Assembly: GCF_947499065.1 (NCBI RefSeq) | Contig: NZ_CANMMT010000002.1 | Location: 495,313-559,312, forward strand | Direction: 5' to 3' | DNA from: an uncultured Tenacibaculum sp. | GTDB taxonomy: Bacteria; Bacteroidota; Bacteroidia; Flavobacteriales; Flavobacteriaceae | DNA length: 64,000 nt | Notes under the pieces: generated by a model | What the model was told of the DNA's origin: nothing | The model's database searches: none | What the model saw: only the letters and a program-made list of their open reading frames with translations | In this document: positions 25,918-34,160 of the stretch, one piece after another | Numbering within the stretch: the first letter of the stretch is position 1 | Layout of the letters: each line of letters starts with the position of its first letter | Position numbers and translations under genes: made by a program

Positions 25918-26946
25918 TTAAAGTTTATTCTTAAAAAAAGCACTTGTTTTTTCTACAGCTAAAGACACTTCTTTTTCTTGATCGTAAAACATGAATTGGT
26001 GCATAGGTGATTGAATTTCAGTATCAACCCAAAACAGTTCTTTATCTTCTGAGCTAATTTCTTCAAAATACTTTTTAGTATAATCTGGTAATACAGAACC
26101 ATCACTATGTAACATAAAAACAGGTTTGTTTAAGTTTTTTGCTGATGGAAATGGATCTAAGGTTAACCAATCTTCCCAAGTTGCAACTGCAAACTTATCA
26201 GCACTCCATTGTGGAATTGCTCCTCTATCTGGATTTAAATAATAATCAAATTCACCAAACATAGCAGCTGTATCATCAGTAGTTGAAATAGTTTTGATGT
26301 AAGTAAACTCACCTGTTTCAGCAAATTTCTTTTTTGCCTCTTGAGCTGCTTTGATACGTTTTTGTATGCCCTCTTCTCCACCGTAAAATAATTTTACTGC
26401 TTCTCCATCATGTAACCATGAGGCTACGGTTGCAACTGCTTTAATATCGTTATCTTCTGAAGCAGCTATTAAAGTATACATTGATCCTGCACATACTCCA
26501 AAAGCGCCAATTGCATCTCCTTTTACTTCAGGTCTGATTTTTAAGTAAGCAACTGCATTTTCAATATCCTGAATCTTCATTGTTGGATTTTCCCAAGCTC
26601 TTGGCTCTCCTTCACTTTCTCCATAATTTCTAAAATCGAATGATAAGGTAATAAAACCTTGTTCAGCCAAACGTTTAGCATATAAACCTCCCATTTGCTC
26701 TTTTACAGTAGTCCAGCTTCCAGAACATACAATAGCTGGATATTGTTTTCCTATTTGAAAATTAGGTGGATAATAAATATTTCCAACTAAATTTAATCCT
26801 TCACTTTTAAAATTTACTTTTTTCATTTCTACCTGTTTTTTTATTGCTGTTTTGTTTGTTGAAGTTTTTACTTCTTCTGTTTTTTTCTCTGTTTTACAGC
26901 TCCATAAGCATAAAACACTTAGTAAGCCTAAAATGTATGTTTTCAT
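25918..26946 (-). CDS. Alpha/beta hydrolase lipoprotein
   Basis: 342 residues with lipoprotein signal (LCLWSCKTEKK). The elbow is GVCAGS, with FRNYGESEGEPR upstream and MLHSDGSVLPD and SPMHQFMF as likely acid and His sites. It is the build of the hydrolase at 18356. It closes an operon with two SnoaL-like lipoproteins, an unusual trio that suggests a shared extracytoplasmic substrate. The AraC gene upstream on the same strand probably regulates all three. Confidence 0.86.
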   Translation of the reverse strand: MKTYILGLLSVLCLWSCKTEKKTEEVKTSTNKTAIKKQVEMKKVNFKSEGLNLVGNIYYPPNFQIGKQYPAIVCSGSWTTVKEQMGGLYAKRLAEQGFITLSFDFRNYGESEGEPRAWENPTMKIQDIENAVAYLKIRPEVKGDAIGAFGVCAGSMYTLIAASEDNDIKAVATVASWLHDGEAVKLFYGGEEGIQKRIKAAQEAKKKFAETGEFTYIKTISTTDDTAAMFGEFDYYLNPDRGAIPQWSADKFAVATWEDWLTLDPFPSAKNLNKPVFMLHSDGSVLPDYTKKYFEEISSEDKELFWVDTEIQSPMHQFMFYDQEKEVSLAVEKTSAFFKNKL

Positions 26947-26955
26947 TTGTTAGTT

Positions 26956-27498
26956 TTATTTAATGTTTTCTAATAATCCAAAGCCACGAGCTGCAACAAT
27001 TGGATTAAAAATTTCTACATATTCAGTTATTTTACCCTCAGTATTAAATTTAAATGTGGAATAATAATTATTGGTATATACTCCGGCATTGTTCTTTAGT
27101 TTGATATTCCCTGAATATTTTACAAAAACCATTGTAGGGTCTTCCATTGCATATATTTCCTTGATAGGAAAAGTCATACCGTCAAAATTTGGAAATACAG
27201 GAGTCCAATAGGTTCTAATTCCATCTTTTCCTGAAGTACCTTCTGGAAAAATACCTGAATGATATGGGTTTATATGCTTAGCATCGTCAGCAAATAAATC
27301 AACCAGTTTATCAATATTTTCATCTTCTAAAGCCTTAAAAAAAGCTTTTACTGATGTTTTATTTTTAGTTGCTATATCCATAATCTTAGTTTGTTGTTCT
27401 TTTAACTTATGTAATTCAATTTCGAATTTTTTTATTTTTTCTGAATTGCTACATGATGTAAAAATCCCGATTAATAATAGGACTAATAACCTTTTCAT
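26956..27498 (-). CDS. SnoaL-like (NTF2-fold) lipoprotein
   Basis: The ATG at 27498, two bases after the stop of the upstream gene, gives a lipoprotein signal (LIGIFTSCSNS). The remainder is an NTF2-like fold: VKAFFKALEDENIDKLVDLFADDAKHINPYHSGIFPEGTSG, then KYSGNIKLK and the strand pair up to IVAARGFG. Related enzymes are ketosteroid-isomerase-like cyclases or binding proteins. Function unknown. Confidence 0.8.
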   Translation of the reverse strand: MKRLLVLLLIGIFTSCSNSEKIKKFEIELHKLKEQQTKIMDIATKNKTSVKAFFKALEDENIDKLVDLFADDAKHINPYHSGIFPEGTSGKDGIRTYWTPVFPNFDGMTFPIKEIYAMEDPTMVFVKYSGNIKLKNNAGVYTNNYYSTFKFNTEGKITEYVEIFNPIVAARGFGLLENIK

Positions 27499-27499
27499 C

Positions 27500-28027
27500 T
27501 TAGTTAGATTTAGCATTATCAATAGCTTTTTGTATTAGCATATTATTTCCATCTTGGTACTTGTAGTTGAACTTCATAGAAGTAATTTTCCAATTATTTT
27601 CAATGTTTTTAAGGATAAAATCATAACTACCAACAACAGTCCATATATTTCCATTTTCATCTTTTAAATAATGTGTTGCGGTGCCATAACAAAAAGAATG
27701 TGCCTTATTTCCATCTATTTTTGTAATAAAATTTCCAATTTGATGATGTGTGTATTCAAATCCTGGTAATACAGTTTTCCAACCAGTTGTAATTTCATTA
27801 GGAGTGATTTCTGAGGCTGGATTACCAGTCATAGATGAATAATCAAGAGCTACTTTAGAAGCAAACAATTCTTCTACTTCTTTCCAGTTTTTATTATCTG
27901 TATTTACAAATAAGTTACTTATAGTCTGTTGAATTTTGTTAGTGTTATTCATAATATTTGTTTGTTTTTCAGTGTTTTGGCATCCTATGAAGAAAACCAT
28001 TGTAATTAAAATTATTGCTGCTCTCAT
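27500..28027 (-). CDS. SnoaL-like (NTF2-fold) lipoprotein
   Basis: The start at the ATG 28027 gives a lipoprotein signal (MVFFIGCQNTEK); a longer frame would begin at a TTG lying in the promoter. NTF2-fold features: ISNLFVNTDNKNWKEVEELFASKVALDYSS, TTGWKTVLPGFEYTHHQIGNF and WKITSMKFNYKYQDGN. First of a three-gene operon. A direct repeat spaced 22 bp (28072-28103) separates it from the AraC gene. Confidence 0.8.
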   Translation of the reverse strand: MRAAIILITMVFFIGCQNTEKQTNIMNNTNKIQQTISNLFVNTDNKNWKEVEELFASKVALDYSSMTGNPASEITPNEITTGWKTVLPGFEYTHHQIGNFITKIDGNKAHSFCYGTATHYLKDENGNIWTVVGSYDFILKNIENNWKITSMKFNYKYQDGNNMLIQKAIDNAKSN

Positions 28028-28071
28028 ACCTCTTTGTTTTTGATAGTACAAAGATGCGACAGGCTTTTTCT

Positions 28072-28103
28072 GAAAAGTTTATGAAATCAAACTAAGAAGT
28101 ATA
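28072..28103 (-). promoter_or_regulatory. Possible AraC-type direct repeat, 22-bp period
   Basis: GAAAAGTTTA (28072-28081) and AGAAGTATA (28095-28103) are imperfect repeats of the same half-site seen at 16342 and 18262. Here the spacing is 22 rather than 21 bp. Located between the AraC gene and the SnoaL/hydrolase operon. Confidence 0.4.
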
Positions 28104-28114
28104 AAAATCAAAGA

Positions 28115-29023
28115 TTAGTGATTTTTTCTATATGAATTTGGTGTTTGTGAGGTGTTTTTTTTGAAAAAACTATTGAAATTGTTAGGAGCATCAAAATGTA
28201 AAGAATAAGCTATTTCTTTAACGCTCATTTGTGTTTGTAGCAATCTTGATTTTGCCAAACGTAAAATATGATTTTGTATGTGTTTCTTTGCGGTATGCCC
28301 CGTAATTTGTTTTACAGTAGCATTTAAATGATTTGGGTGTATGGCAAGTTTCTCTGCGTAAAAGCTTGGAGAATGTGCTTTTTTATTAGCTATGCTGCTT
28401 TCGTAGAAATTAGTTTCTATTAATGTTTGAAAACGTGATAAGAGATTTACATCCGCTTTTCTAAATTCTTCCAAAGCTTCTTCTTTATTTACTTGTGCAT
28501 TGAAAAAACGCTTTACATAATTAAGTAATACTAATAACTGAGCTTCCATTATTAATAAAGAATCATCCTTTAAATTTTGCTGCTCTTCATGTATTGTTTC
28601 ATAAATAGCCAGTAATTTAGATACCTCTTTAGGTTGTACTTCAAAAGGTATTGACTTATCTATTTTTAGAAAAGGAAACTCTTTTAAAAGCTGTTGCAAA
28701 TGCTTTGATTGTGTAATAAATTCTTTTGAAAACATTAAATAATAGCCTTCCCAATCTGGAAGTATATCCCAAGAGATTAGTTGAAAAGGCGAATTGAAAA
28801 AAACGGTAGCTCCTTTAGGGAAATTAGTATGATGTCCAGAAATGGCCTTCCCAGTTCCTTCTACTTTTATAGCAATGGCATAAAATTCGTGCTTAAAAGA
28901 TTCCATTTTAGAAACAACTGTAGGCATATTCTCTTCAAAGCTCCTAATATCAAAATAAGGATGCTTTGAAGGTGGAATATTAATTGCCTTACAATAATTT
29001 TGTATGTTTTTAAAATGCTTCAC
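28115..29023 (-). CDS. AraC-family transcriptional regulator
   Basis: 302 residues. N-terminal cupin-like sensor, then C-terminal double HTH: LAIHPNHLNATVKQITGHTAKKHI and VKEIAYSLHFDAPNNFNSFFKKNTSQTPNSYRK. Directly upstream of, and same strand as, the SnoaL/SnoaL/hydrolase operon, its likely target. Confidence 0.92.
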   Translation of the reverse strand: MKHFKNIQNYCKAINIPPSKHPYFDIRSFEENMPTVVSKMESFKHEFYAIAIKVEGTGKAISGHHTNFPKGATVFFNSPFQLISWDILPDWEGYYLMFSKEFITQSKHLQQLLKEFPFLKIDKSIPFEVQPKEVSKLLAIYETIHEEQQNLKDDSLLIMEAQLLVLLNYVKRFFNAQVNKEEALEEFRKADVNLLSRFQTLIETNFYESSIANKKAHSPSFYAEKLAIHPNHLNATVKQITGHTAKKHIQNHILRLAKSRLLQTQMSVKEIAYSLHFDAPNNFNSFFKKNTSQTPNSYRKNH

Positions 29024-29085
29024 AAATCAAATCTACATTTTCTTTTTCAAAAAAGCATGCTTTATCTTCATAGCTACATTACCTT

Positions 29086-29543
29086 CTATTTTTGAAAGGA
29101 TTTAAATATAGCTAGTACTGAGGTAATTAAAGCTCCAAGAGCAAAAAATGTTCTTTGCAATGATATTTTAACCAGTTGTTAAGTTCTGGACTTACCTTGT
29201 TTATTGCTATTGTTTGTTCTTCAAAAGATGTATTAGTCGGTAAGAAATATAGTGGAAAATACAAAACATTTATAAGTGTTAGTATTACAGTTAAAGTCCA
29301 TAGCATTTTATTTTCTTTATTGAGTACTAAAGCTAGGATTGCCAAAATAAGTACTCCAGGTCCAAGAGGAATCATAAAACTTCCTATATTACCACTATAA
29401 ACAGAAAACCAGTTTAAAAATGTTTGTGGTTCTGATGCTTTCCAAAATGGAACTAGTATAAAGGCTATAAATAACATAGCTGATATAAATGCTGCATTGA
29501 GTATTACAGTAGATAACTGTACAATTTTGTTTGTTGTTTTCAT
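29086..29543 (-). pseudogene. DUF1772-like membrane protein with a C-terminal frameshift
   Basis: The intact part (138 residues from 29543) has three hydrophobic helices and ends ...SPELNNWLKYHC-KEHFLLLEL with a stop at 29127. In the adjacent frame the DNA downstream reads RTFFALGALITSVLAIFKSFQK and stops at 29086-29088. Inserting one G at the GC around 29157-29158 restores W-L-K-Y-H-W-Q-R-T-F-F-A-L-G, the W..WHW.RT signature of DUF1772 proteins and the missing last helix. So a single-base deletion has removed the final membrane helix. It lies 2 bases after the cytochrome b561 gene. Confidence 0.75.
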
Positions 29544-29545
29544 GT

Positions 29546-30076
29546 TTATGATATTCTTTTTAAAGTATTTTCTTTAGTTAATATATAGTGTTTAGCAACA
29601 CCAATTACATGCATTAATAATAGAATCATCATTATGGTAGCCAATAATCCGTGAGCTTTTAATGATTTTAAGTCATTTGTTTTTATTATGTCAAAAGTGC
29701 CTGTTAGTAAGGCATTTGAATAACCTCCAATAAACATTGTAGCAATTCCAGATATCGAAATTCCCATTAATAAAAAGTAAAAGGCGTTATGTATCCATTC
29801 TGCCAATTTATCGTTCCATTTTGAACCAGTTTTCAAGCTTTCTGGTCTTTTCGAAGTAAAGAATAAATAGCTTCTTATTAGTGTAAGTATGAACACAATT
29901 ATTCCTAGTATAACATGTAATTTTATCATTAATATTTTTTCAGATACTGGAATCCCTTCCATAAATTTTCCTAGAGGATATAAGGTTAATATGAGTATTG
30001 CTGTTAACCAATGTATAACAATTGTTGACTTGTTATACTTATTGTCTAAATCATTTTTAATATTTGTTTTGTCCAT
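29546..30076 (-). CDS. Cytochrome b561-type membrane protein
   Basis: 176 residues with four hydrophobic helices and the paired haem histidines: IHWLTAILIL in helix 1, KLHVILGIIVF in helix 2, KAHGLLATIMMILLLMHVIGV in helix 4. These proteins bind two b haems and move electrons in the membrane, for example from ubiquinol/menaquinol to oxygen radicals. First gene after the MarR gene; an exact 20-bp palindrome covers its promoter. Confidence 0.85.
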   Translation of the reverse strand: MDKTNIKNDLDNKYNKSTIVIHWLTAILILTLYPLGKFMEGIPVSEKILMIKLHVILGIIVFILTLIRSYLFFTSKRPESLKTGSKWNDKLAEWIHNAFYFLLMGISISGIATMFIGGYSNALLTGTFDIIKTNDLKSLKAHGLLATIMMILLLMHVIGVAKHYILTKENTLKRIS

Positions 30077-30105
30077 AATATGTTAGGTTTTGTTTTGTTG
30101 TAACA

Positions 30106-30126
30106 ATATTTGTCATGACAAATATA
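30106..30126 (-). promoter_or_regulatory. MarR operator and promoter of the b561 operon
   Basis: ATATTTGTCATGACAAATAT (30106-30125) is a perfect 20-bp palindrome. On the minus strand it contains TATATTTG (30119-30126), the -7 element for the b561 gene, so binding would block transcription. Confidence 0.8.
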
Positions 30127-30136
30127 TGTAAAAAAA

Positions 30137-30571
30137 TTATTTCATAAGATTTTTAAGAATAACATTAGAAGTTCTATTGAAATCATCTACTTGCTTATTT
30201 GTTAAACCATTAGTGGCTTTTTTAAGTACTTCAATAGCCAAAGGTTCTATTTGATTGCGTATATTTTTACCATCTTTAGTAATTGAAATTTTCCAAGCTC
30301 TTCTATCATTAGGGTCAGCTAATCTTTCAATTAATCCTTTTTTTTCAAGCTTATCAACAATTCTAGTAATGTTAGCATTATCTTTAAAAGTAATCTTTGC
30401 AACTTCTTTTTGCGTAAGTGCTGAATTTTCATTCAAACGATTAAGAATTGCCCATTGTTCTGTAGTTAAATCGATTTTTTTAGACTTAATAGCACTATTT
30501 AGTTCTCTTTTTAATAAAAGAGCTGTCATATTAATTAAATATCCTGCAGAGTTGTCTAAAAATGATTCCAT
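30137..30571 (-). CDS. MarR-family repressor
   Basis: 144-residue winged-helix regulator: ALTQKEVAKITFKDNANITRIVDKLEKKGLIERLADPNDRRAWKISITKDG covers recognition helix and wing (DPNDRR). It precedes the cytochrome b561 and DUF1772-like genes on the same strand. Both its own promoter (30595-30607) and that of b561 carry ATGACAAATATA over the -7 element, so it very likely regulates itself and the operon. Confidence 0.93.
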   Translation of the reverse strand: MESFLDNSAGYLINMTALLLKRELNSAIKSKKIDLTTEQWAILNRLNENSALTQKEVAKITFKDNANITRIVDKLEKKGLIERLADPNDRRAWKISITKDGKNIRNQIEPLAIEVLKKATNGLTNKQVDDFNRTSNVILKNLMK

Positions 30572-30594
30572 TTATTTGTTGTGTTATTAGTTAA

Positions 30595-30607
30595 CATGAC
30601 AAATATA
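30595..30607 (-). promoter_or_regulatory. Second MarR site over the MarR promoter
   Basis: CATGACAAATATA repeats one full half plus centre of the palindrome at 30106. It holds TATATTTG on the minus strand (30600-30607), 28 bases upstream of the MarR start. Confidence 0.65.
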
Positions 30608-30654
30608 TAATCAAATTTTAAAAATACAGTATGTATTTATTGAAACTTATTAGT

Positions 30655-31782
30655 TTAAATAGTTCTCAATCGTTCTGCAGCAGCAATTAAAGTTTCATCT
30701 GTTTTTGCAAAACAAAATCGAAGCATTTGTTTATCGGTTGCATCTTTATAAAAAACAGATATAGGAATAGCAGCAACACCATGATTGGCTATTAAATCTG
30801 TAGCAAAATCCATATCGTTTTTAGTACTGATTTCTTTATAATTGACTATTTGAAAATAAGTTCCTTCTGAAGGTAAAACCTCAAAACGACTATCTTTTAA
30901 TAAGTTTTGAAATAAAGCTCTTTTTTTAGCATACATGTCTGCTACTTCATTAAAATTGACAATATCTAAGTATTCTGAAATAACGTGTTGTGAAATACTG
31001 TTTACACTAAAAACTAAGAATTGATGAATCTTTTTAATTTCTTTCATTAAAAATTCTGGAGCAATTAAATATCCAACTTTCCAACCTGTAACATGTAGTG
31101 ATTTTCCAAAGGATGATGCTATAATCGCTTTATTTACTAGCTTAGGACGAGTATTTACGGATATATGTGAATGTTTAAACGAAATGTACTCATATACTTC
31201 ATCACTCAGTAGTAAAACATGAGCATGTTTTTCTAAAATAGTTTCTAAAGCTTCAAACTCTTCTTCCTTCCAAATTTTTCCTGTTGGATTGTGCGGATTA
31301 TTTACAATAATCAATTTTGTTTTTGAAGTAATTGCCGATTCTATTCGATTGAAGTTTGGCGAATAATCGTCATTCAAAGAAATTCTTACTGGCTTCCCTC
31401 CTGCTACTAAAACTGAAGGCTCATAGCTATCATAACTAGGGTCTAAAATAATTACTTCATCTCCTTGGTTTACCAAAGCATTGATTGCTGTGTAAATTCC
31501 TTGTGTAGCTCCTGATGTAATTAATAATTCTGTAGAAGTGTTTATACTTCTTTGATAGTTTTCTTGCGTTAATAAAGCTATTTTTTGAAGCAAAGAAGGT
31601 AGCCCAGCCATAGGCGTATATTGATGAATATTCTCTGTTAATAAACGCTGAGATATTTCTAATAATCTTTCATCAACAGGGAAATTTGGAAATCCTTGTG
31701 ATAAATTAATCGCATTATGCTGTTTTGCTAATTGCGACATTACAGAAAATATACTAGCTGTAGTACCAGGTAATTTTGACAT
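30655..31782 (-). CDS. ybdL: Class I/II PLP aminotransferase, methionine-type
   Basis: 375 residues, fold type I PLP enzyme. GTTASIFSVMSQLAKQHNAINLSQGFPNFPVD is the start typical of YbdL-like methionine aminotransferases; NNPHNPTGKIW and LLSDEVYEYI hold cofactor contacts, and the Schiff-base Lys lies in ASSFGKSLHVTGWKVGYL. Likely substrate is methionine or its keto acid in salvage, by similarity. Monocistronic. Confidence 0.85.
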   Translation of the reverse strand: MSKLPGTTASIFSVMSQLAKQHNAINLSQGFPNFPVDERLLEISQRLLTENIHQYTPMAGLPSLLQKIALLTQENYQRSINTSTELLITSGATQGIYTAINALVNQGDEVIILDPSYDSYEPSVLVAGGKPVRISLNDDYSPNFNRIESAITSKTKLIIVNNPHNPTGKIWKEEEFEALETILEKHAHVLLLSDEVYEYISFKHSHISVNTRPKLVNKAIIASSFGKSLHVTGWKVGYLIAPEFLMKEIKKIHQFLVFSVNSISQHVISEYLDIVNFNEVADMYAKKRALFQNLLKDSRFEVLPSEGTYFQIVNYKEISTKNDMDFATDLIANHGVAAIPISVFYKDATDKQMLRFCFAKTDETLIAAAERLRTI

Positions 31783-31819
31783 AGAAATAAAACTTATTAT
31801 TGCTAAAATACTATATTGA

Positions 31820-32458
31820 TTATAATTTGGTTATTAATCCAAATACATAATTAGAATCTTTTCTATTAATTATTTTTGCTTTATATAAATATGTTTTTTC
31901 ATTTAAAATCTCTACAATTTCAACTGAAATAATTCCTCCTTCTTTATGTTTATCTTTTTCTAAAGACATTTTGATAGTCTCTAGTTCATATTTATAATCA
32001 TTTAACCAATTAATTTTATAAACTTGCCTGCCTCCAATGCCTCCTTTTTCTATTTGACGTCTTTTTCTTCTTTTTATTATAGTTTCATTATACGCTGGGC
32101 TTTCATATTTGAATTTACCACTATGAAATACCTTACACTTAACATAATCATCTTTAGATAGCTGATATGTTTTATATTTTGAATTTACAAAATAATAAAC
32201 TGATTGCCAGCATTTATTAGTCATTTTCATCGGATGATATAATTTTGCTTTTTTAAAATGATCTAAGCAACCTAATCTCCAACCATTATGACTATATGTG
32301 CTTTTTTCTTCATTAATTTTTATATTATATCGTTTACCATTTTCATCAACACAGTAGTCTATTACTACTATTGCAACTCTATCAATATCATCAACAAAAG
32401 TTTGTGAAAATGTAAAAAAAGGAATTATTAGAAATAGAAAGAAATATAGCTTTTTCAT
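31820..32458 (-). CDS. Secreted protein of unknown function
   Basis: 212 residues with a clear signal peptide (MKKLYFFLFLIIPFFTFSQ). Four to five cysteines (YCVDENGKRY, LGCLDHFK, NKCWQS, VKCKVF) could form disulphides in the periplasm. Charged patch KRRKRRQIEKGG in the middle. I do not recognise a family. It stands alone. Confidence 0.7.
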   Translation of the reverse strand: MKKLYFFLFLIIPFFTFSQTFVDDIDRVAIVVIDYCVDENGKRYNIKINEEKSTYSHNGWRLGCLDHFKKAKLYHPMKMTNKCWQSVYYFVNSKYKTYQLSKDDYVKCKVFHSGKFKYESPAYNETIIKRRKRRQIEKGGIGGRQVYKINWLNDYKYELETIKMSLEKDKHKEGGIISVEIVEILNEKTYLYKAKIINRKDSNYVFGLITKL

Positions 32459-32547
32459 TTTTTTAGGCTAAAGTACTTTATCTCTATTTATCTAGAAAAT
32501 ATTCATTAGATAATATTATGAAAATTAAAAAGAAACTTGTTAAGCAA

Positions 32548-32580
32548 AAAAATACTTTCCAAAACTTGAAAAGTATTTTT
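32548..32580 (-). terminator. Strong hairpin terminator, possibly of a small RNA
   Basis: 15-bp stem AAAAATACTTTCCAA / TTGAAAAGTATTTTT with one mismatch and a 3-base loop. The repressor gene upstream already has its own terminator (32731-32768), so this one may end a separate short minus-strand RNA starting between them. A C6 stretch (32587-32592 read on minus) lies just before it. In the rest of 32459-32807 I see no gene. Confidence 0.6.
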
Positions 32581-32730
32581 AATTAAAGCGGGGGGCTCTT
32601 ACTACTTTAATAAAAAAGTATTTAATACAAGAAACCTAAAAAAATGTAGAAAATAAAATGTATTGAAGGCTAAGTTTGCCTAAGGATAAAATCAGATAAG
32701 AGAATGAGTAAATAGTATCTATTGATGATA

Positions 32731-32768
32731 ATAAAAAACGAGAATTGAATACAATTCAATCCTCGTTT
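32731..32768 (-). terminator. Terminator of the XRE-S24 repressor gene
   Basis: 15-bp stem AAACGAGAATTGAAT / ATTCAATCCTCGTTT with one mismatch, loop ACA and a T6 tail on the minus strand, 40 bases past the stop. Confidence 0.85.
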
Positions 32769-32807
32769 ATACTTTTGCTTTAGAAGCTTAAATAGTCTAA
32801 TCGATAC

Positions 32808-33581
32808 TTATTTTTCTAATTGTGCTAACGATTTTAATTCTACACCTAATTGCGTAAGCATCGTAGCGATACTGCTTATTTTTAAATCTCTTTCGTCGTA
32901 TTCTTGAGTATTGATACTACAAGTAAACTCCCATAGTTCTACAACTTCAGAAATTGGGACATTGTAGCTTTGATAATTTCTATTGTCTGGAACTAACAAT
33001 AATGTTTTATTCTCCTCAATTTTATCATACACTCTTTTATAGGTAATTCCGTCGTTTTTAGTAACAATTATGTAGGAAACACCATCTTTAACTTCGTTTA
33101 TATTTTCAATAAATCGAGCTACAACAAAAGATCCGTCTTTCATAGGATGCATAGAGTCTCCCTTAATTGGAAAAGCTCTATGCTTACCAACCGGTAAAAA
33201 AGGTAGTTTTATTCTTTGCAATTGTTCAATATATTCAGGATCATCATAACCTAATAAATAACCAGCAGATGCTTCTGTAGGTATAATTTCTATTAAGTTA
33301 TCATCTTCACTATCTACCATTATTGGGAAAAGCACTCTTTGACTCCCAATTTCTATGAATGATGATTCTTTTGAAAACGTTAAATCGTTTTTCACTAAAA
33401 CATCAATAGGTAACTTAAAATAATCTGATATAGTGATTAAAAACTCAATAGAAGGCTCTGATCTTCCTTCTTCATATGAAGAAACCCTAGACCTTGTTAT
33501 GTCTAGTTTTTCTGCAAATTGTTCTTGAGTTAATCCTCTTAATTTTCTTAAATGGCGTATATTTGTTGATATTTTTCTCAT
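32808..33581 (-). CDS. XRE-family repressor with S24 (LexA-like) peptidase domain
   Basis: 257 residues: HTH (about 3-60, LRGLTQEQFAEKLDITRSRVSSYEEGRSEPS), linker with the self-cleavage-type Ala-Gly (EASAGYLLGY), then S24 peptidase domain with nucleophile Ser in IKGDSMHP and base Lys in GITYKRV. Such repressors cleave themselves when stimulated by RecA or another signal and so act as damage switches. Its own promoter carries operator-like repeats. It borders the RNA-repair island on the left and may report damage to it; that link is inference. Confidence 0.92.
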   Translation of the reverse strand: MRKISTNIRHLRKLRGLTQEQFAEKLDITRSRVSSYEEGRSEPSIEFLITISDYFKLPIDVLVKNDLTFSKESSFIEIGSQRVLFPIMVDSEDDNLIEIIPTEASAGYLLGYDDPEYIEQLQRIKLPFLPVGKHRAFPIKGDSMHPMKDGSFVVARFIENINEVKDGVSYIIVTKNDGITYKRVYDKIEENKTLLLVPDNRNYQSYNVPISEVVELWEFTCSINTQEYDERDLKISSIATMLTQLGVELKSLAQLEK

Positions 33582-33619
33582 TTGCTACAAATATAAACAA
33601 GTGTTGCTACAATTTGTAG
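33582..33619 (-). promoter_or_regulatory. Autoregulatory operator and promoter of the XRE-S24 gene
   Basis: TTGCTACAA occurs at 33582-33590 and 33604-33612; the second is part of a perfect 6-1-6 palindrome CTACAATTTGTAG (33607-33619). The -7 element TATATTTG on the minus strand is 33588-33595, so transcription would begin within a few bases of the ATG at 33581: the mRNA is close to leaderless. Confidence 0.7.
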
Positions 33620-33757
33620 TTTTAAGAAAAAATATTCGTAATTCTTTACATTAAATAATCACTCAAAAACCGATTGTTTTAATTGATTTTATGCACTAAA
33701 TATACGCTTCGACTTGAAAATCAAAGTAGTTATTACTAATAAAAAGAATGGATTTAT

Positions 33758-34066
33758 TTAAGATTCTGTAAGTTCCAGAACCGTATTTTTTTCTTTTAAA
33801 AGTTGTTGGCGGTATTTTAACCATCCTCCATTTTTAAGTATTCTTTTACCTTTTGCGGTAAGATTTAGAATCATTGCTCTTTTACGTTTTATTAAAGATT
33901 TGGCTTCCATTTCATCACCAAGTCTGTTACATTCGTAAACATCACTTAATTCTTTGTTGTCTAATCCTACGAGTCTCCAGATACTCGTGTTTTCTTTTTT
34001 TGACCTTGTAAGCTTCTCTATTAAAGGAAGATTTTTGTCAATTAAATTGTTAATGTTGAGGGACAT
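33758..34066 (-). CDS. Small protein, possibly winged helix, unknown function
   Basis: 102 residues, basic. RLVGLDNKELSDVYECNRLGDEMEAKSLIKRKRAMILNLTAKGKRILKNGGW has the shape of a small winged-helix (helix, helix, strand, L-T-x-x-G-[KR]-xx wing as in MarR-like ends). I do not recognise a named family. Between the slipin gene and the XRE-S24 gene on the same strand, with a terminator before it, so it has its own promoter. Confidence 0.65.
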   Translation of the reverse strand: MSLNINNLIDKNLPLIEKLTRSKKENTSIWRLVGLDNKELSDVYECNRLGDEMEAKSLIKRKRAMILNLTAKGKRILKNGGWLKYRQQLLKEKNTVLELTES

Positions 34067-34090
34067 AATCTTATTTTTCTCTAATATAAG

Positions 34091-34124
34091 AAAAAAAAGA
34101 GTTTCATCAAAAACTCCTTTTTTT
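34091..34124. terminator. Terminator after the slipin gene
   Basis: Stem AAAGAGTTT / AAACTCCTTT with one bulge, flanked by A8 and T7 runs, 40 bases past the slipin stop. Can work on both strands. Confidence 0.75.
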
Positions 34125-34160
34125 CACATTTAGATACCTCTATTTACATTTATAAACTTA

